Positions 18,752 through 27,855 of a stretch of 64,000 nt of DNA are shown piece after piece. This stretch comes from RPQJ01 sp963754535 (lineage in GTDB: Bacteria; Pseudomonadota; Gammaproteobacteria; Steroidobacterales; Steroidobacteraceae). The stretch covers positions 215,096-279,095 of the forward strand of contig CAVWGG010000011.1 in assembly GCA_963754535.1 (NCBI GenBank), in the 5' to 3' direction. The translations under genes and the position numbers were made by a program. Each line of letters starts with the position of its first letter. Positions within the stretch are counted from its first letter, which is position 1. The notes below the pieces were generated by a model. It saw nothing but the letters and a program-made list of their open reading frames with translations, was not told the origin of the DNA and made no database searches.

Positions 18752-19825
18752 ATGAAAAAATACAAGGTCGTGCAATGGGCCACCGGCGGCATGGGCAAGA
18801 ACTGCCTGCGCGCCGTGATCGATCACCCGGCGATGGAACTCGTGGGCGTCTACGTTTACGGCGCCGACAAGGAAGGCAAGGACGCGGGGACCATCGCACG
18901 ACGCGAACCCACCGGCGTCCTCGCGACGCGCAACGTCGATGACATCCTGGCGCTGGACGCGGACGTCGTCATCCACGCCGCGCGGCTCGCGCCGCCTTAC
19001 GGTTCGCACGATGGGGACATCCTGCGCCTGCTGGCTGCCGGCAAGAACGTCATCAGCATCAATGGTTACAGCCGGCCGCAGCATTGGGCTGGCGAGCGGC
19101 TTGCGGCGCTGGAAGCAGCGTGCAGGAAGGGCGGGACGTCGCTGATCGGCGCGGGCCTGAATCCGGGCTATGCCGGCGAGCAACTTGCCGTCGTCGCGAC
19201 GGGTGTGTGCACGGAAGTCGATCACATCGAAGTCATCGAGAGCGTGGATTGCCGGGGCGTGCGCAGCCCGGACTACGTGTTCAAGATTCTCGGCTTCGGC
19301 ACCGAACCGGGCAGCGTCAACCCGAACGATCCGGACTGGGGCCCGTCGTCGTCCCTCAACGGGATGTATGCGGAAGTCCTGTCCACCATGGCAGAGCGCC
19401 TGGGGATGCCGCTCGAGCGCGTGGACACCGAGCACCGCGTATTCCCGGCGTCGACGGACCTGCAGATCGGAGCGGGACGCATCCCACAGGGGCGCGTCAG
19501 CCACTTCAACTGGCGTTGGCGCGGAATCGTGCAGGGGTCGCCGCGTCTCACCATGTCCATTCACTGGTACATGGAGACGGCACACCTCGACGACCCGCAC
19601 CCGCCGCTGTGGCGAGTCCACGTGCAGGGGCAGCCCGGCTTGCGCATCTCGCTCGACATGGAGAAGCGGGCAGGCGACACGTCACCGACCTCGGCCGAGC
19701 AGATTGCCGTGGCCGGTACGGTCATCAATGCGATTCCGATCGTGTGCGCCGCCCCGCCCGGCATCGTGACGCGGCCACTGGCCACGCCGTTCAGCTGGGG
19801 CCTGGCTCACCCGCAGGAGCCGTGA
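18752..19825 (+). CDS. Dihydrodipicolinate reductase-like NAD(P)-dependent oxidoreductase
   Basis: 357 residues with an N-terminal Rossmann fold (VVQWATGGMGKNCLRAV), the dinucleotide-binding LDADVVIHAARL, and a DapB-like catalytic domain beginning GTSLIGAGLNPGYAGEQLA. The family includes 2,4-diaminopentanoate dehydrogenase and uncharacterised amine dehydrogenase-like enzymes. It is not the lysine-pathway DapB, which is about 270 residues. Substrate is unknown. A strong AGGGGGGG site precedes the ATG. Its stop overlaps the next GTG start (GTGA). Confidence 0.82.
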   Translation: MKKYKVVQWATGGMGKNCLRAVIDHPAMELVGVYVYGADKEGKDAGTIARREPTGVLATRNVDDILALDADVVIHAARLAPPYGSHDGDILRLLAAGKNVISINGYSRPQHWAGERLAALEAACRKGGTSLIGAGLNPGYAGEQLAVVATGVCTEVDHIEVIESVDCRGVRSPDYVFKILGFGTEPGSVNPNDPDWGPSSSLNGMYAEVLSTMAERLGMPLERVDTEHRVFPASTDLQIGAGRIPQGRVSHFNWRWRGIVQGSPRLTMSIHWYMETAHLDDPHPPLWRVHVQGQPGLRISLDMEKRAGDTSPTSAEQIAVAGTVINAIPIVCAAPPGIVTRPLATPFSWGLAHPQEP

Positions 19826-20382
19826 GCGGATCCTTTCGCGCACTGTCGACCGCATTCGTGCTCGCTGCGGGCCTGCTGCTTGGAAGTCACGCAGCGCTGG
19901 CCGACCAGTGCGCGGCGTATCTCGACCACGACTTCAAGAAGCTGCGCTCCCAGGACAGCGTCAACCTTTGCCAGGAGCACGCCGGCAAGCCGATGCTGAT
20001 CGTGAACACGGCCAGCCACTGCGGTTTCACCTCGCAGTTCGAGGGTCTCGAGGCCCTGCACCAGAAATACAGGGATCGCGGCCTGGTCGTGGTCGGATTC
20101 CCCTCGGACGACTTCAAGCAGGAGGCCAGGGACGAAGCGGAGACGGCGGAGATCTGCTTCATCAATTACGGCGTGACGTTCACCATGCTTGCCCCGACAC
20201 CGGTCAAGGGCCGGGACGCGAACCCCGTGTTCGCGGAGCTTGGGCGAAAGACGTCCGAGCCGAGCTGGAACTGCAACAAGTACCTGGTCAGTGCGGACGG
20301 CAAGCGCGTGCAGCACTTTGACAGCAAGGTCAAACCGGAGTCCGCGCAAATCAACGCGGCAATCGAACAACTGCTCAAGTAA
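19822..20382 (+). CDS. Exported glutathione peroxidase family protein
   Basis: About 186 residues from GTG at 19822, which overlaps the previous stop and gives a clear signal peptide (AFVLAAGLLLGSHAALA). The peroxidatic Cys67 is in NTASHCGFTSQ; the conserved Gln equivalent is replaced by FPSDDFKQE, and the Trp-Asn pair is kept in PSWNCNKYLV. The family reduces hydroperoxides with glutathione or thioredoxin. Export suggests a periplasmic role. The open frame extends far upstream, but only this start gives the signal peptide and coupling. Confidence 0.88.
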   Translation: MSGSFRALSTAFVLAAGLLLGSHAALADQCAAYLDHDFKKLRSQDSVNLCQEHAGKPMLIVNTASHCGFTSQFEGLEALHQKYRDRGLVVVGFPSDDFKQEARDEAETAEICFINYGVTFTMLAPTPVKGRDANPVFAELGRKTSEPSWNCNKYLVSADGKRVQHFDSKVKPESAQINAAIEQLLK

Positions 20383-20409
20383 GGCGACCGGGCAGCCTGC
20401 AGCGCAGAG

Positions 20410-20427
20410 GGCAGGGCTCGACCTGCC
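20410..20427. terminator. Possible hairpin terminator between gpx and the hydrogenase-like operon
   Basis: A 6-bp stem GGCAGG/CCTGCC with a 6-base loop lies in the 48-bp gap between two convergent genes. There is no U-tract on either side, so it is weak as an intrinsic terminator. Confidence 0.3.
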
Positions 20428-20430
20428 GGT

Positions 20431-20946
20431 CTATTCGATGGGTCGTTTCGAAATCGCGGCCAGAATGCCAGCCAGGATGTGCGTCGGGGACGGCGGGCAT
20501 CCCGGCACCTCGACGTCCACTGGTATCACGTTCGAGACGGCGCCGCAGCTGGCATAGCCGCTGCCGAAGATTCCGCCGCACGCTCCGCAATCACCCACGG
20601 CAACCACCAGCTTGGGATCGGGCGTAGCGTCGTACGTGCGACGGAGCGCGACCTCCATGTGGCGCGACACCGGGCCTGTGACCAGCAGCAGGTCCGCATG
20701 GCGCGGACTGGCGACGAAGCGGATGCCGAGCGACTCGATGCTGTAGACCGGGTTGCCCAACGCGTGGATCTCGAGTTCGCAGCCATTGCACGAGCCCGCG
20801 TCCACTTCGCGGATGCACAGCGCACGGCCGAGCACTTCGCGGATCCGCGATTCCAGCGCTTCGCGCACGCGCAGTTCGTCCGCCGGAGCCGGTGGGTCTT
20901 CGGTGACGATGCCGGTCTTCAATATCTGTTGCAGTGTCCTGAGCAT
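20431..20946 (-). CDS. hyfI: Hydrogenase-4 / complex I small subunit (HyfI/NuoB family)
   Basis: This 171-residue subunit would bind the single N2-type [4Fe-4S] cluster next to the large subunit. Its cysteine ligands are visible: AGSCNGCELE, VVAVGDCGACGG and VEVPGCPPSP. Length fits HyfI/HycG/NuoB. It is last in a six-gene minus-strand operon, 9 bases after the large-subunit gene. In a hydrogenase this cluster passes electrons to ferredoxin subunits; no such HyfA/HyfH-like gene is present here. Confidence 0.92.
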   Translation of the reverse strand: MLRTLQQILKTGIVTEDPPAPADELRVREALESRIREVLGRALCIREVDAGSCNGCELEIHALGNPVYSIESLGIRFVASPRHADLLLVTGPVSRHMEVALRRTYDATPDPKLVVAVGDCGACGGIFGSGYASCGAVSNVIPVDVEVPGCPPSPTHILAGILAAISKRPIE

Positions 20947-20955
20947 GGGCGTGGA

Positions 20956-22491
20956 TCAGAGATCGTGACCGCTGTACGACAAGTTGAACGACTTGTTGAT
21001 GAGCGGGAAGTCGGGAACGATGTTGCCGATGATCGCGTGCTCGAGCGCGGGCCAGGTGTGCCAGGACGGGTCCTGCGGATGGCAGCGCAGGATGCTTCCG
21101 TTCGGCCCGGCCTCCAGGCCGACGATGACGGGCCCGCGCCACGCTTCGATCAACCCCACACCGACGTCGCCGGACTCCGGCACGCCAACCCCAACGGCAT
21201 GCTCGCCGGACGGCACCGTCCGCAAGATTTGCCGCACGAGACGCAGCGATTCGAACAGTTCGTCGAAGCGGATGTTGACGCGCGCGAGCACGTCGCCATC
21301 CCGCTGGGCGCACCGGAGCACGTTGAGTTCGTCGTATGGCGCGCACGCGGCATCGACGCGCAGGTCGAGCAACTGACCGCTCGCGCGGCCGGCGAGGCCG
21401 ACGAGCCCGAGCCAGTTGGCGAGTTCAGGCAGCACCGTGCCCGCGTCTGCGAAGCGGTCCCGCAGGCCGGTGTGTTCTGCATAAATGCCGCGCAGGACAG
21501 CGGCTTCAGTGGCGAGTTGGACCATGCACCCATCGAGCACAGCGGTGCCGTACGGAGCGAGGTCGTGGTGCGTGCCGCCAGGGACGACGAAGTCGAGCAG
21601 GTAGCGTCGTCCAAGCGCCTGTTCCGTGGCACGCAGCAGGCTTTCCTTCAGTCGCGAGAACTGCGCGAGCCCGAAGGCGAACCCTGCATCGTTGCCGAGC
21701 GCACCGAGGTCACCGAGGTGATTGGCGATGCGCTCCAGTTCGAGGGCCAGCGCGCGCAAGTGAGAAGCTCGCCGCGGCACCACGGTCGCCGTCATCTGTT
21801 CGAGCGCCTGGCAATAGGCCCATGCATAGGCCACGCCCGAATCACCGGACACCCGCGCCGCAAGGCGGTGTCCCTCGAGTATCGGCAACTCGGTGAAGCG
21901 ACGCTCGATGCCCTTGTGCACGTAGCCCAGGCGTTCCTCGAGCCGCAGCACCTTCTCGCCCACCACGGAGAAACGGAAGTGCCCGGGCTCGATGATCCCG
22001 GCGTGCACCGGGCCGACGGGAATTTCATGGACGCCGTCGCCCTCGACCCGCACGAAGGCGTAATCGTCGATCGGTGACCGGGGCGGCGATGGCATCGCGT
22101 CGGCGGCCAAGGGGAACGCGTCCGCAGGCCAGGCCGCGTGCCGCAGCCATGGCCGGGTATCCCGGTCGGTCGAACGCAGGCCGCACAGGTCGAACACGGC
22201 CCGCTGCATGCGGCTGGCCGACGGGAACACGTCCTCGACGCCGGGGTACTGCCTGTTGCCCTCCGCGATCGGAACGCTGACCAGGAGTGCGCGTGGCGGT
22301 GCGATGGCCACGGCATGAAGCGTGTCGCACTGGCCGACTCGATTCGTGCCCCAGAGCGCGAGCAATCGTCCGCCGGCGGCTGCAATGTCCTGCGCCAGGT
22401 CACGCCACTCGACCGGATCGACGACTAGCTGCGAGATCGCTGCTCCAGCGTGTGTCGACGTTGCCCGGGGCATCCAGCGCGAGAGACTCAC
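20956..22491 (-). CDS. hyfG: Hydrogenase-like large subunit (HyfG/NuoCD family) lacking the NiFe ligands
   Basis: 511 residues from GTG at 22491. Residues 1-125 form a NuoC-like domain (VEDVFPSASRMQRAVFDLCG) and the rest is the 49-kDa/large-subunit domain (PVHAGIIEPGHFRF, GYVHKGIERR, ELERIANHLGDLGAL). The first NiFe-binding motif, RxCGxC in true hydrogenases, is RVSGDSG here (residues 213-219), and the protein ends SFNLSYSGHDL with no CxxC and no cleavable tail. It therefore cannot bind a NiFe centre. This matches the Ehr (hydrogenase-related) group. ATG at codon 7 is an alternative start. Confidence 0.9.
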   Translation of the reverse strand: MSLSRWMPRATSTHAGAAISQLVVDPVEWRDLAQDIAAAGGRLLALWGTNRVGQCDTLHAVAIAPPRALLVSVPIAEGNRQYPGVEDVFPSASRMQRAVFDLCGLRSTDRDTRPWLRHAAWPADAFPLAADAMPSPPRSPIDDYAFVRVEGDGVHEIPVGPVHAGIIEPGHFRFSVVGEKVLRLEERLGYVHKGIERRFTELPILEGHRLAARVSGDSGVAYAWAYCQALEQMTATVVPRRASHLRALALELERIANHLGDLGALGNDAGFAFGLAQFSRLKESLLRATEQALGRRYLLDFVVPGGTHHDLAPYGTAVLDGCMVQLATEAAVLRGIYAEHTGLRDRFADAGTVLPELANWLGLVGLAGRASGQLLDLRVDAACAPYDELNVLRCAQRDGDVLARVNIRFDELFESLRLVRQILRTVPSGEHAVGVGVPESGDVGVGLIEAWRGPVIVGLEAGPNGSILRCHPQDPSWHTWPALEHAIIGNIVPDFPLINKSFNLSYSGHDL

Positions 22492-22492
22492 G

Positions 22493-23950
22493 TCATTGCC
22501 CCACGATCATGCCGGCCGCTGCCCGGTACCAGTCGGCCAGGTAAGGCGGTATGTACAGGCCGAGGAGCAACACCAGCGCCAGGTGCGCGAACACCGGCAG
22601 CAGTGCAGGCTGATGTGGCAGTCGCTTCCCCGTCGATTGGCCGAGCACCATGGCTTGCACGCGGCTGAAGATCGCAGCGAACGCCACGCCCAAAGCCAGC
22701 AGCAGGATGGGCGTGGCCCACGGCTCCTGCTTCATCGCGGTCGTCAGGATCAGGAACTCGCTGGCGAACACGCCGAACGGCGGGAATCCAAGAATCGCGA
22801 GCGAGCCCAGCATCAGGCCCCAGCCGATCGTCGGATTGATTGACAGCAGTCCGCGGATGTCCTCGATCCGCTGCGAGCCCGCTTTCTGCGCCGCGTGGCC
22901 CACCGCGAAGAAAATGGCCGACTTGGTCAGCGAGTGCACGGTCATGTGCAGCAGGGCGGCAAAGTTGGCGACGGCTCCGCCCATGCCGAAGGCGAAGGCG
23001 ATGATGCCCATGTGCTCGATCGACGAGTACGCGAACAGCCGCTTGATGTCGCGCTGTCGCCAGAGGAACAGGGCGGACAGCACGACGGAGAGCAGGCCGA
23101 AGACCATCAGGATCTTCGACGGCAGGGTCGACTGCAGCGCTCCTTCCACCAGGATCTTGCAGCGAACCACGGCGTACATCGCGACGTTGAGCAGCAGTCC
23201 CGACAGCACGGCGGACACGGGCGTCGGGCCTTCCGCATGCGCGTCCGGCAGCCAGTTGTGCAGGGGCGCAAGCCCGACCTTGGTGCCGTAGCCCACGAGC
23301 AGGAAGGCAAACGCCAATCCGAGCACCGTGGGCTCGAGTTCGCCTTTCACCGCCGCCAGGTGCGTCCACAGCAGTGCGCTGACGCCCTCGGCACCGAGGA
23401 CCTTCTCCGCGGCGAAATACAGCAGGATCGTGCCGAACAGCGCTTGTGCGATGCCGACGCCGCAGAGGATGAAGTACTTCCATCCTGCCTCGAGGCTGGC
23501 CGGCGTCCGGTACAGCGTCACCAGCAGCACGGTCGACAGCGTCGCCGCCTCGAGCGCCACCCAGAGCAGGCCCATGTTGTTCGTGGTCAGCGCCACCAGC
23601 ATCATCGTCATGAAGAGCTGGTACATCGAGTGGTAGAGCCGCAGACGCCCCTGGCTCAGGCGTCCGTGCTCCATCTCGATCCGCATGTAGGGCCGCGAGA
23701 AGATCGACGTCGTCAGGCCCACGAAGGCGGTCAGAGTGACGAGGAACACGTTGAACGGGTCGAGGAAGAACTGCTCGTGCGCCGCGGTCAGGTTGCCCTC
23801 GTTGATCACTCGCACGGTGACGGCCACTGCTGCAAGGAAGGTGCCGAAGCTCAAGGCGATGTTGATCTCGGCAGCGCGCGGGCGTGCGCCCCACACGGCG
23901 AGCAGCAAGGACCCGAGCAGCGGCGTCAGCAGGAGAACCGCAAATTCCAC
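22493..23950 (-). CDS. hyfF: Antiporter-like membrane subunit (HyfF/NuoN family)
   Basis: 485 residues, about 14 membrane helices, homologous to the proton-pumping subunits of complex I. Key channel residues are present: Glu in LLWVALEAATLSTV, Lys in GYGTKVGLAPLHNWLPDAH, and the following HAEGPTPVSAVLSG and YSSIEHMGIIAFAFG motifs. The GTG start follows directly on the TAG stop of the hyfE-like gene, with GAGGA overlapping that stop. It probably translocates H+ or Na+ as part of the membrane arm. Confidence 0.92.
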   Translation of the reverse strand: MEFAVLLLTPLLGSLLLAVWGARPRAAEINIALSFGTFLAAVAVTVRVINEGNLTAAHEQFFLDPFNVFLVTLTAFVGLTTSIFSRPYMRIEMEHGRLSQGRLRLYHSMYQLFMTMMLVALTTNNMGLLWVALEAATLSTVLLVTLYRTPASLEAGWKYFILCGVGIAQALFGTILLYFAAEKVLGAEGVSALLWTHLAAVKGELEPTVLGLAFAFLLVGYGTKVGLAPLHNWLPDAHAEGPTPVSAVLSGLLLNVAMYAVVRCKILVEGALQSTLPSKILMVFGLLSVVLSALFLWRQRDIKRLFAYSSIEHMGIIAFAFGMGGAVANFAALLHMTVHSLTKSAIFFAVGHAAQKAGSQRIEDIRGLLSINPTIGWGLMLGSLAILGFPPFGVFASEFLILTTAMKQEPWATPILLLALGVAFAAIFSRVQAMVLGQSTGKRLPHQPALLPVFAHLALVLLLGLYIPPYLADWYRAAAGMIVGQ

Positions 23951-24619
23951 CTACTGGTCCTCCTTGAGCGATTCGAGGTTGTGCAGGTCGAGGCTGTCGA
24001 ACTGCTCACGAATCTGGAAGAAGAACACCCCGAGCACCAGCATCGCGACCAGCACGTCGAGCGCCACGCCGAATTCGACGATCATCGGCATGCCGTAGGT
24101 GGCGCTCATGGCGCCGAAGAACAGCCCGTTCTCCATGGACAGGAACCCGACCACCTGCGACATGGCCTTGCGGCGCGTGATCATGGTGATGAACGCAAGC
24201 AGGATGACCGCCACCGCGATTCCCAGTGAATTGCGCGTCGCGGTGCTGGCGAGCTCGGCGATCGGCTGGGCGAGGCCAAAGGAAAAGACCACGGTGACGA
24301 GTCCGATGAGCATCGTGCCCGGCACGTTGAGCAGCGGCTCGCTGTCCCACTGCACGTTCAACCGCGTGATGAGCATGTGCAGCAACCACGGCAACGCAAT
24401 GACCTTGAGCCCGAGCGTCAGCGCCGCAGAGACGTAGAGATGGTTCTGTCCCGTGCGCCAGGCCAGCAGCATCGTCGCGATGAACAGCATGGCGCCCTGC
24501 AGCGCCAGGAGGTTGACGAGCGCCACGATACGACGCTGCGCGAGCATGGCGAACGACAGCAACAACAGGATGGCTGCGCAGGCGTTGAGCAGTTGCAGGT
24601 CGAATGGCGTGTGCTGCAT
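23951..24619 (-). CDS. hyfE: Membrane subunit HyfE (NuoK-like)
   Basis: 222 residues with about seven hydrophobic helices. The middle holds LGLKVIALPWLLHMLI and the C-terminal half MSQVVGFLSMENGLFFGAM, the conserved HyfE motif with Glu in a membrane helix as in NuoK. It lies between the HyfC- and HyfF-like genes, the usual order minus hyfD. It ends with a charged tail (LHNLESLKEDQ). Proton transfer through the NuoK-like Glu is inferred from the family. Confidence 0.9.
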   Translation of the reverse strand: MQHTPFDLQLLNACAAILLLLSFAMLAQRRIVALVNLLALQGAMLFIATMLLAWRTGQNHLYVSAALTLGLKVIALPWLLHMLITRLNVQWDSEPLLNVPGTMLIGLVTVVFSFGLAQPIAELASTATRNSLGIAVAVILLAFITMITRRKAMSQVVGFLSMENGLFFGAMSATYGMPMIVEFGVALDVLVAMLVLGVFFFQIREQFDSLDLHNLESLKEDQ

Positions 24620-24622
24620 GCC

Positions 24623-25573
24623 TCAGGCCCCCAGCAGCAGGTGTACGAGCAGGCCCAGCACCGCGAACATGAACGCGGTGGCCATGAACTCGGGCGCGCG
24701 GAACACGCGCAACTTGGCGGAAACCGTCTCCAGCAGCGCAAGCCACAGGCCGGCGACCGCCAGTTTCGCCAGCAGCGCCGGGATCGACAACGCCAGCGCG
24801 CCGATTCCGGTCCCGCCAATGGACGCGCCCCACGGCACGAACAGGGCAAAGCCGATGCAGGCGTAATTGAACAGCTTCAGGGCGGCTGCCCACTCCATCA
24901 GGGCGAGATGCCGCGCCGAGTACTCGAGCAGCATCGCCTCGTGGATCATCGTGAGTTCGAGGTGCGTCGCCGGGTTGTCCACTGGAATGCGCGCGTTCTC
25001 GGCGAGCAGCACCATGGTGAAGGCGACCGCCGTGAACGCGAGGCTCGGATACAGGGCGAGGGGCTGGACCACGAGCCGTTCCGCGATCAACGGCAGGGCC
25101 GTGGTCGCGGAAATCAGCGATGCGACGAAGATGACCATCAGCAGGGCCGGTTCGGCGAGGAAACCGATCATCATGTCGCGTCGTGCGCCGAGCGTGCCGA
25201 AGGCAGTGCCGATGTCCATTGCCGCGAGCGACATGAAGACGCGCGCAATCGCCAGGAGTCCGACCAGTGCGATCGCGTCGGCCGCGGAACGGAAGGGCAG
25301 GCCCGTGCCCATCGAGGGAATGACCGCCGCTGCTGCAACCATCGCGCCGAACACGACGTATGGCGCGAGGCGGAACAGCGGCGACGCGCTTTCGGCGATG
25401 ACGGCGTCTTTGTGGAACAGCTTGCGGATGCCGTGGTACGGGAGCAGGAGGCTCGGTGCGCGCCGGTTCTGCAGCCAGGCACGACACGCGTTGACCCAAC
25501 CCAGGAACAGCGGGGCCAGCACCAGTGCCGCGAGCACTTCCAGGAACTGGGTGAGCCAGGCGACCGCGCTCAC
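24623..25573 (-). CDS. hyfC: Membrane anchor subunit HyfC (NuoH family)
   Basis: About 316 residues from GTG at 25573, whose bases overlap the hyfB-like stop (GTGA); a longer open frame upstream lies over hyfB and is rejected. It has eight helices and the NuoH signature YHGIRKLFHKDAV near the N-terminus and ENARIPVDNPATHLELTMIH in the middle, the charged loop that contacts the quinone/large-subunit interface in complex I. It links the membrane arm to the small and large subunits. Confidence 0.92.
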   Translation of the reverse strand: MSAVAWLTQFLEVLAALVLAPLFLGWVNACRAWLQNRRAPSLLLPYHGIRKLFHKDAVIAESASPLFRLAPYVVFGAMVAAAAVIPSMGTGLPFRSAADAIALVGLLAIARVFMSLAAMDIGTAFGTLGARRDMMIGFLAEPALLMVIFVASLISATTALPLIAERLVVQPLALYPSLAFTAVAFTMVLLAENARIPVDNPATHLELTMIHEAMLLEYSARHLALMEWAAALKLFNYACIGFALFVPWGASIGGTGIGALALSIPALLAKLAVAGLWLALLETVSAKLRVFRAPEFMATAFMFAVLGLLVHLLLGA

Positions 25574-27573
25574 AGCATCACCGCGAGCAGCACCACGAGC
25601 GTGATGAAGCTGTACGTCAGGTAGACCGAGATGCGGCCTTGCTGCAGCCAGGCCACGGAGTTTGCAGCCCGGGCGAGCAGGGCCGCGATCGGGAGGTAGG
25701 CGCCTTTCCAGAACCGGTCGCTGACCTTGACGCGATAGCGTGGCGCAAGGTCGAGCGGCGAGGGCAGGTCGCGCTCCATTTCGAAGAAGGAGACGAAGAT
25801 GTGGCGAATCGGCTGGCCGAACCCCTCGGCCGTGTCCTGCATGCGCGGGTCGAGCCGGCCGAAGCCACAATCCCAGGTCGGGGCGCGGCGTACCGGACGA
25901 CGGTACACGACGCGCACGATCAGGAAAGTTGCCGCGACCACTGCCACGATGACCGCCAGCAGGACCAGGGGTGCGTACGACACGTCCCGTTCGGCCAGCG
26001 GCGCCAGCATCCACCACGACTGACCCGCAAGATCCGGTGCAGTGCCCACCAGTTGCTCGGTGGCGGCACCAAGCGCGTGAATCACCTGGTTGGGCAGCAG
26101 TCCCAGCAGCACGCACCCGATCGCCAGCCAGACGAGCCCCGCCTTCTCGAATCCATCCACGTCGTGCGCAACGGCAAGCGAGGGCTCGCGGGGCTGCCCC
26201 AGGAAGACGATGCCGAAGAACTTCACCATGACGTAGCCGGCCAGCGCCGCGGCGAGTGCCACGATGGCCGCGCCCAGCGGCAGCAGCATGTTCACGAACG
26301 GTTGCGGCACTTCATGCGAGAACAGGAACGTCTGCAGCAGCAGCCACTCGGACACGAACCCGTTCAGCGGCGGCAGGCCTGCGATCGCGAGGACGCCCAC
26401 CAGCGTGAGCCAGGCAACCCACGGCATGCGGTGAATCAGGCCGCCGAGCCGGCCGAGATTGCGCTCGCCCGTGGCGTGCAGCACCGCGCCAGTGCCGAGG
26501 AACAGCAGGCTCTTCATGAACGCGTGGTTCAGCGAGTGATACAGCACCGCGATCAGCGCGAGCGCCGCGAGTTCGGTCATGCCGACGCCGTTGAAGACGA
26601 TGGCCAGCCCGATGCCGGTGAACAGCACGCCGATGTTCTCGACCGAGGAATAGGCGAGCAGACGTTTCATGTCCGTCTGTACCGCGGCAAAGACCACGCC
26701 GAAGATGGCGGTGGCCAGTCCCAGTGCGAGCGGAATCAGGCCCCACCACCACAGCGGGTCGCCGATCAGGTCGAACGTCACGCGCAACACGCCGTAGATG
26801 GCGGTCTTCAGCATGATGCCGCTCATCAGGGCCGACACGGGTGAAGGTGCGGCGGGGTGCGCCTCCGGCAGCCAGACGTGCAGCGGCAGGAGGCCCGCCT
26901 TGGCGCCGAATCCGAACAGCGCGAGCAGGAAGGCGGCGGTGGCCCACGGCGTGGACAGCGTGCTCTCGCGCATGGCGTCGAACGAGAACAGCCAGGTGCC
27001 GCCCTGCAGGATGCCAAAACTCAGCAGGATGGCGATCGCACCGACGTGCGCCATGAGCAGGTACAGGAAGCCGGCGCTGCGAATCTCCGGGATGCCGTGC
27101 TGGGCGGTCACCAGGAAATAGGACGTCAGGGCCATCGTCTCCCACGCGACCATGAACGCGTAGGCGTCGTCGGCAACCAGCACGAATCCCATGCTGGCGA
27201 GAAATAGGTGGTACTCGAGGCCCAGCACGCCCGGCGCGGTGCCTTCGCCCTTGCGGAAATAGCCGGCCGCGAACAGCGACACACCGGCAGATGCGCTGCC
27301 GAGAAGTACCAGGAACACGCGCGAGAGGTTGTCGAGCCGAACGTGCATGGGCAGGTCGGGCAGGCCGATGAGCAGCGTGGCGCGCTCGACCGGTTGGTTG
27401 AGGCTGATGGCGGCCACGATCGCCAGGCAGACGCCGATGAACGCGCCGAGAGGAAACAGCAGCCGGCCGACCAACGCGACGCTGTCGGGGCGCAGCAGGC
27501 CGGCAGCGCCCACCAGTGCCCAGCACGCGAGCAGCGCCAGGCAGAGGGTCAGGGGCGAGTCGATCGGGGCCAT
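25570..27573 (-). CDS. hyfB: Antiporter-like membrane subunit HyfB (NuoL-like)
   Basis: 667 residues and about 16-17 helices; the largest membrane subunit and first gene of the operon. Ion-channel residues are seen in FMVAWETMALTSYFLV (Glu), GFGAKAGLLPLHVWLPEAH (Lys), PAAPSPVSALMSG and YSSVENIGVLFTGIG. The soluble C-terminal part has CGFGRLDPRMQDTAEGFGQPI, typical for HyfB/HycC. It starts at ATG 27573, divergent from the ribbon-helix-helix gene. Confidence 0.92.
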   Translation of the reverse strand: MAPIDSPLTLCLALLACWALVGAAGLLRPDSVALVGRLLFPLGAFIGVCLAIVAAISLNQPVERATLLIGLPDLPMHVRLDNLSRVFLVLLGSASAGVSLFAAGYFRKGEGTAPGVLGLEYHLFLASMGFVLVADDAYAFMVAWETMALTSYFLVTAQHGIPEIRSAGFLYLLMAHVGAIAILLSFGILQGGTWLFSFDAMRESTLSTPWATAAFLLALFGFGAKAGLLPLHVWLPEAHPAAPSPVSALMSGIMLKTAIYGVLRVTFDLIGDPLWWWGLIPLALGLATAIFGVVFAAVQTDMKRLLAYSSVENIGVLFTGIGLAIVFNGVGMTELAALALIAVLYHSLNHAFMKSLLFLGTGAVLHATGERNLGRLGGLIHRMPWVAWLTLVGVLAIAGLPPLNGFVSEWLLLQTFLFSHEVPQPFVNMLLPLGAAIVALAAALAGYVMVKFFGIVFLGQPREPSLAVAHDVDGFEKAGLVWLAIGCVLLGLLPNQVIHALGAATEQLVGTAPDLAGQSWWMLAPLAERDVSYAPLVLLAVIVAVVAATFLIVRVVYRRPVRRAPTWDCGFGRLDPRMQDTAEGFGQPIRHIFVSFFEMERDLPSPLDLAPRYRVKVSDRFWKGAYLPIAALLARAANSVAWLQQGRISVYLTYSFITLVVLLAVML

Positions 27574-27645
27574 GGCGCGATTCTACTCCAGTGCTAATTG
27601 AATTATAATCACACGCACATGAACTTGGCACCGTGAGGAGTACGC
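27574..27645. promoter_or_regulatory. Shared divergent promoter region of the hyf-like operon and RHH regulator
   Basis: A 72-bp AT-rich gap holds overlapping -10 boxes on both strands: TATAAT at 27604-27609 (plus) and 27607-27602 (minus). For the minus strand GTGCCA stands 18 bp upstream as a fair -35; for the plus strand TTCTAC at 27581-27586 is a poor one with a 17-bp spacer. A regulator binding here, possibly the adjacent RHH protein, could switch both genes. Confidence 0.45.
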
Positions 27646-27855
27646 TTGCCACTCGAGGACCGCACCGCCCGCTTGACCGTGCTGATCGACCCTCGCAAGA
27701 AGGCGCTGCTTGAGCGCATCTGTGCTGAGCAGGACACTACGCCCTCACAGGTCGTCAGGCAGCTGATCCGGCGCTACATCGAAGACCAGACGGGAACGCC
27801 GTGGTCACCTGACGAGCAAGACGCCAGCGAGCAGCGGGCGGGCAAGAGACGCTGA
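27646..27855 (+). CDS. Ribbon-helix-helix (CopG-like) DNA-binding protein
   Basis: 69 residues from TTG at 27646, six bases after GAGGAG. The pattern TARLTVLIDPRKKALLERI (beta strand then helix) and TPSQVVRQLIRRYIED matches the ribbon-helix-helix fold. The C-terminus is polar and basic. It overlaps the next ATG by one base (TGATG), so it is co-translated with the spermidine-synthase-like gene. It may regulate that operon and the divergent hydrogenase-like one; this is inference from position. Confidence 0.75.
   Translation: MPLEDRTARLTVLIDPRKKALLERICAEQDTTPSQVVRQLIRRYIEDQTGTPWSPDEQDASEQRAGKRR

Noticed and set aside
24377..25624. 415-aa plus-strand ORF over hyfC/hyfE
   Set aside because: Gln/His/Arg-rich composition typical of an antisense shadow; the opposite strand codes well-conserved membrane subunits.
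20431..27573. A working H2-evolving hydrogenase-4 or formate hydrogenlyase
   Set aside because: The large subunit lacks both CxxC motifs, no ferredoxin subunits, formate dehydrogenase or maturation genes are present.
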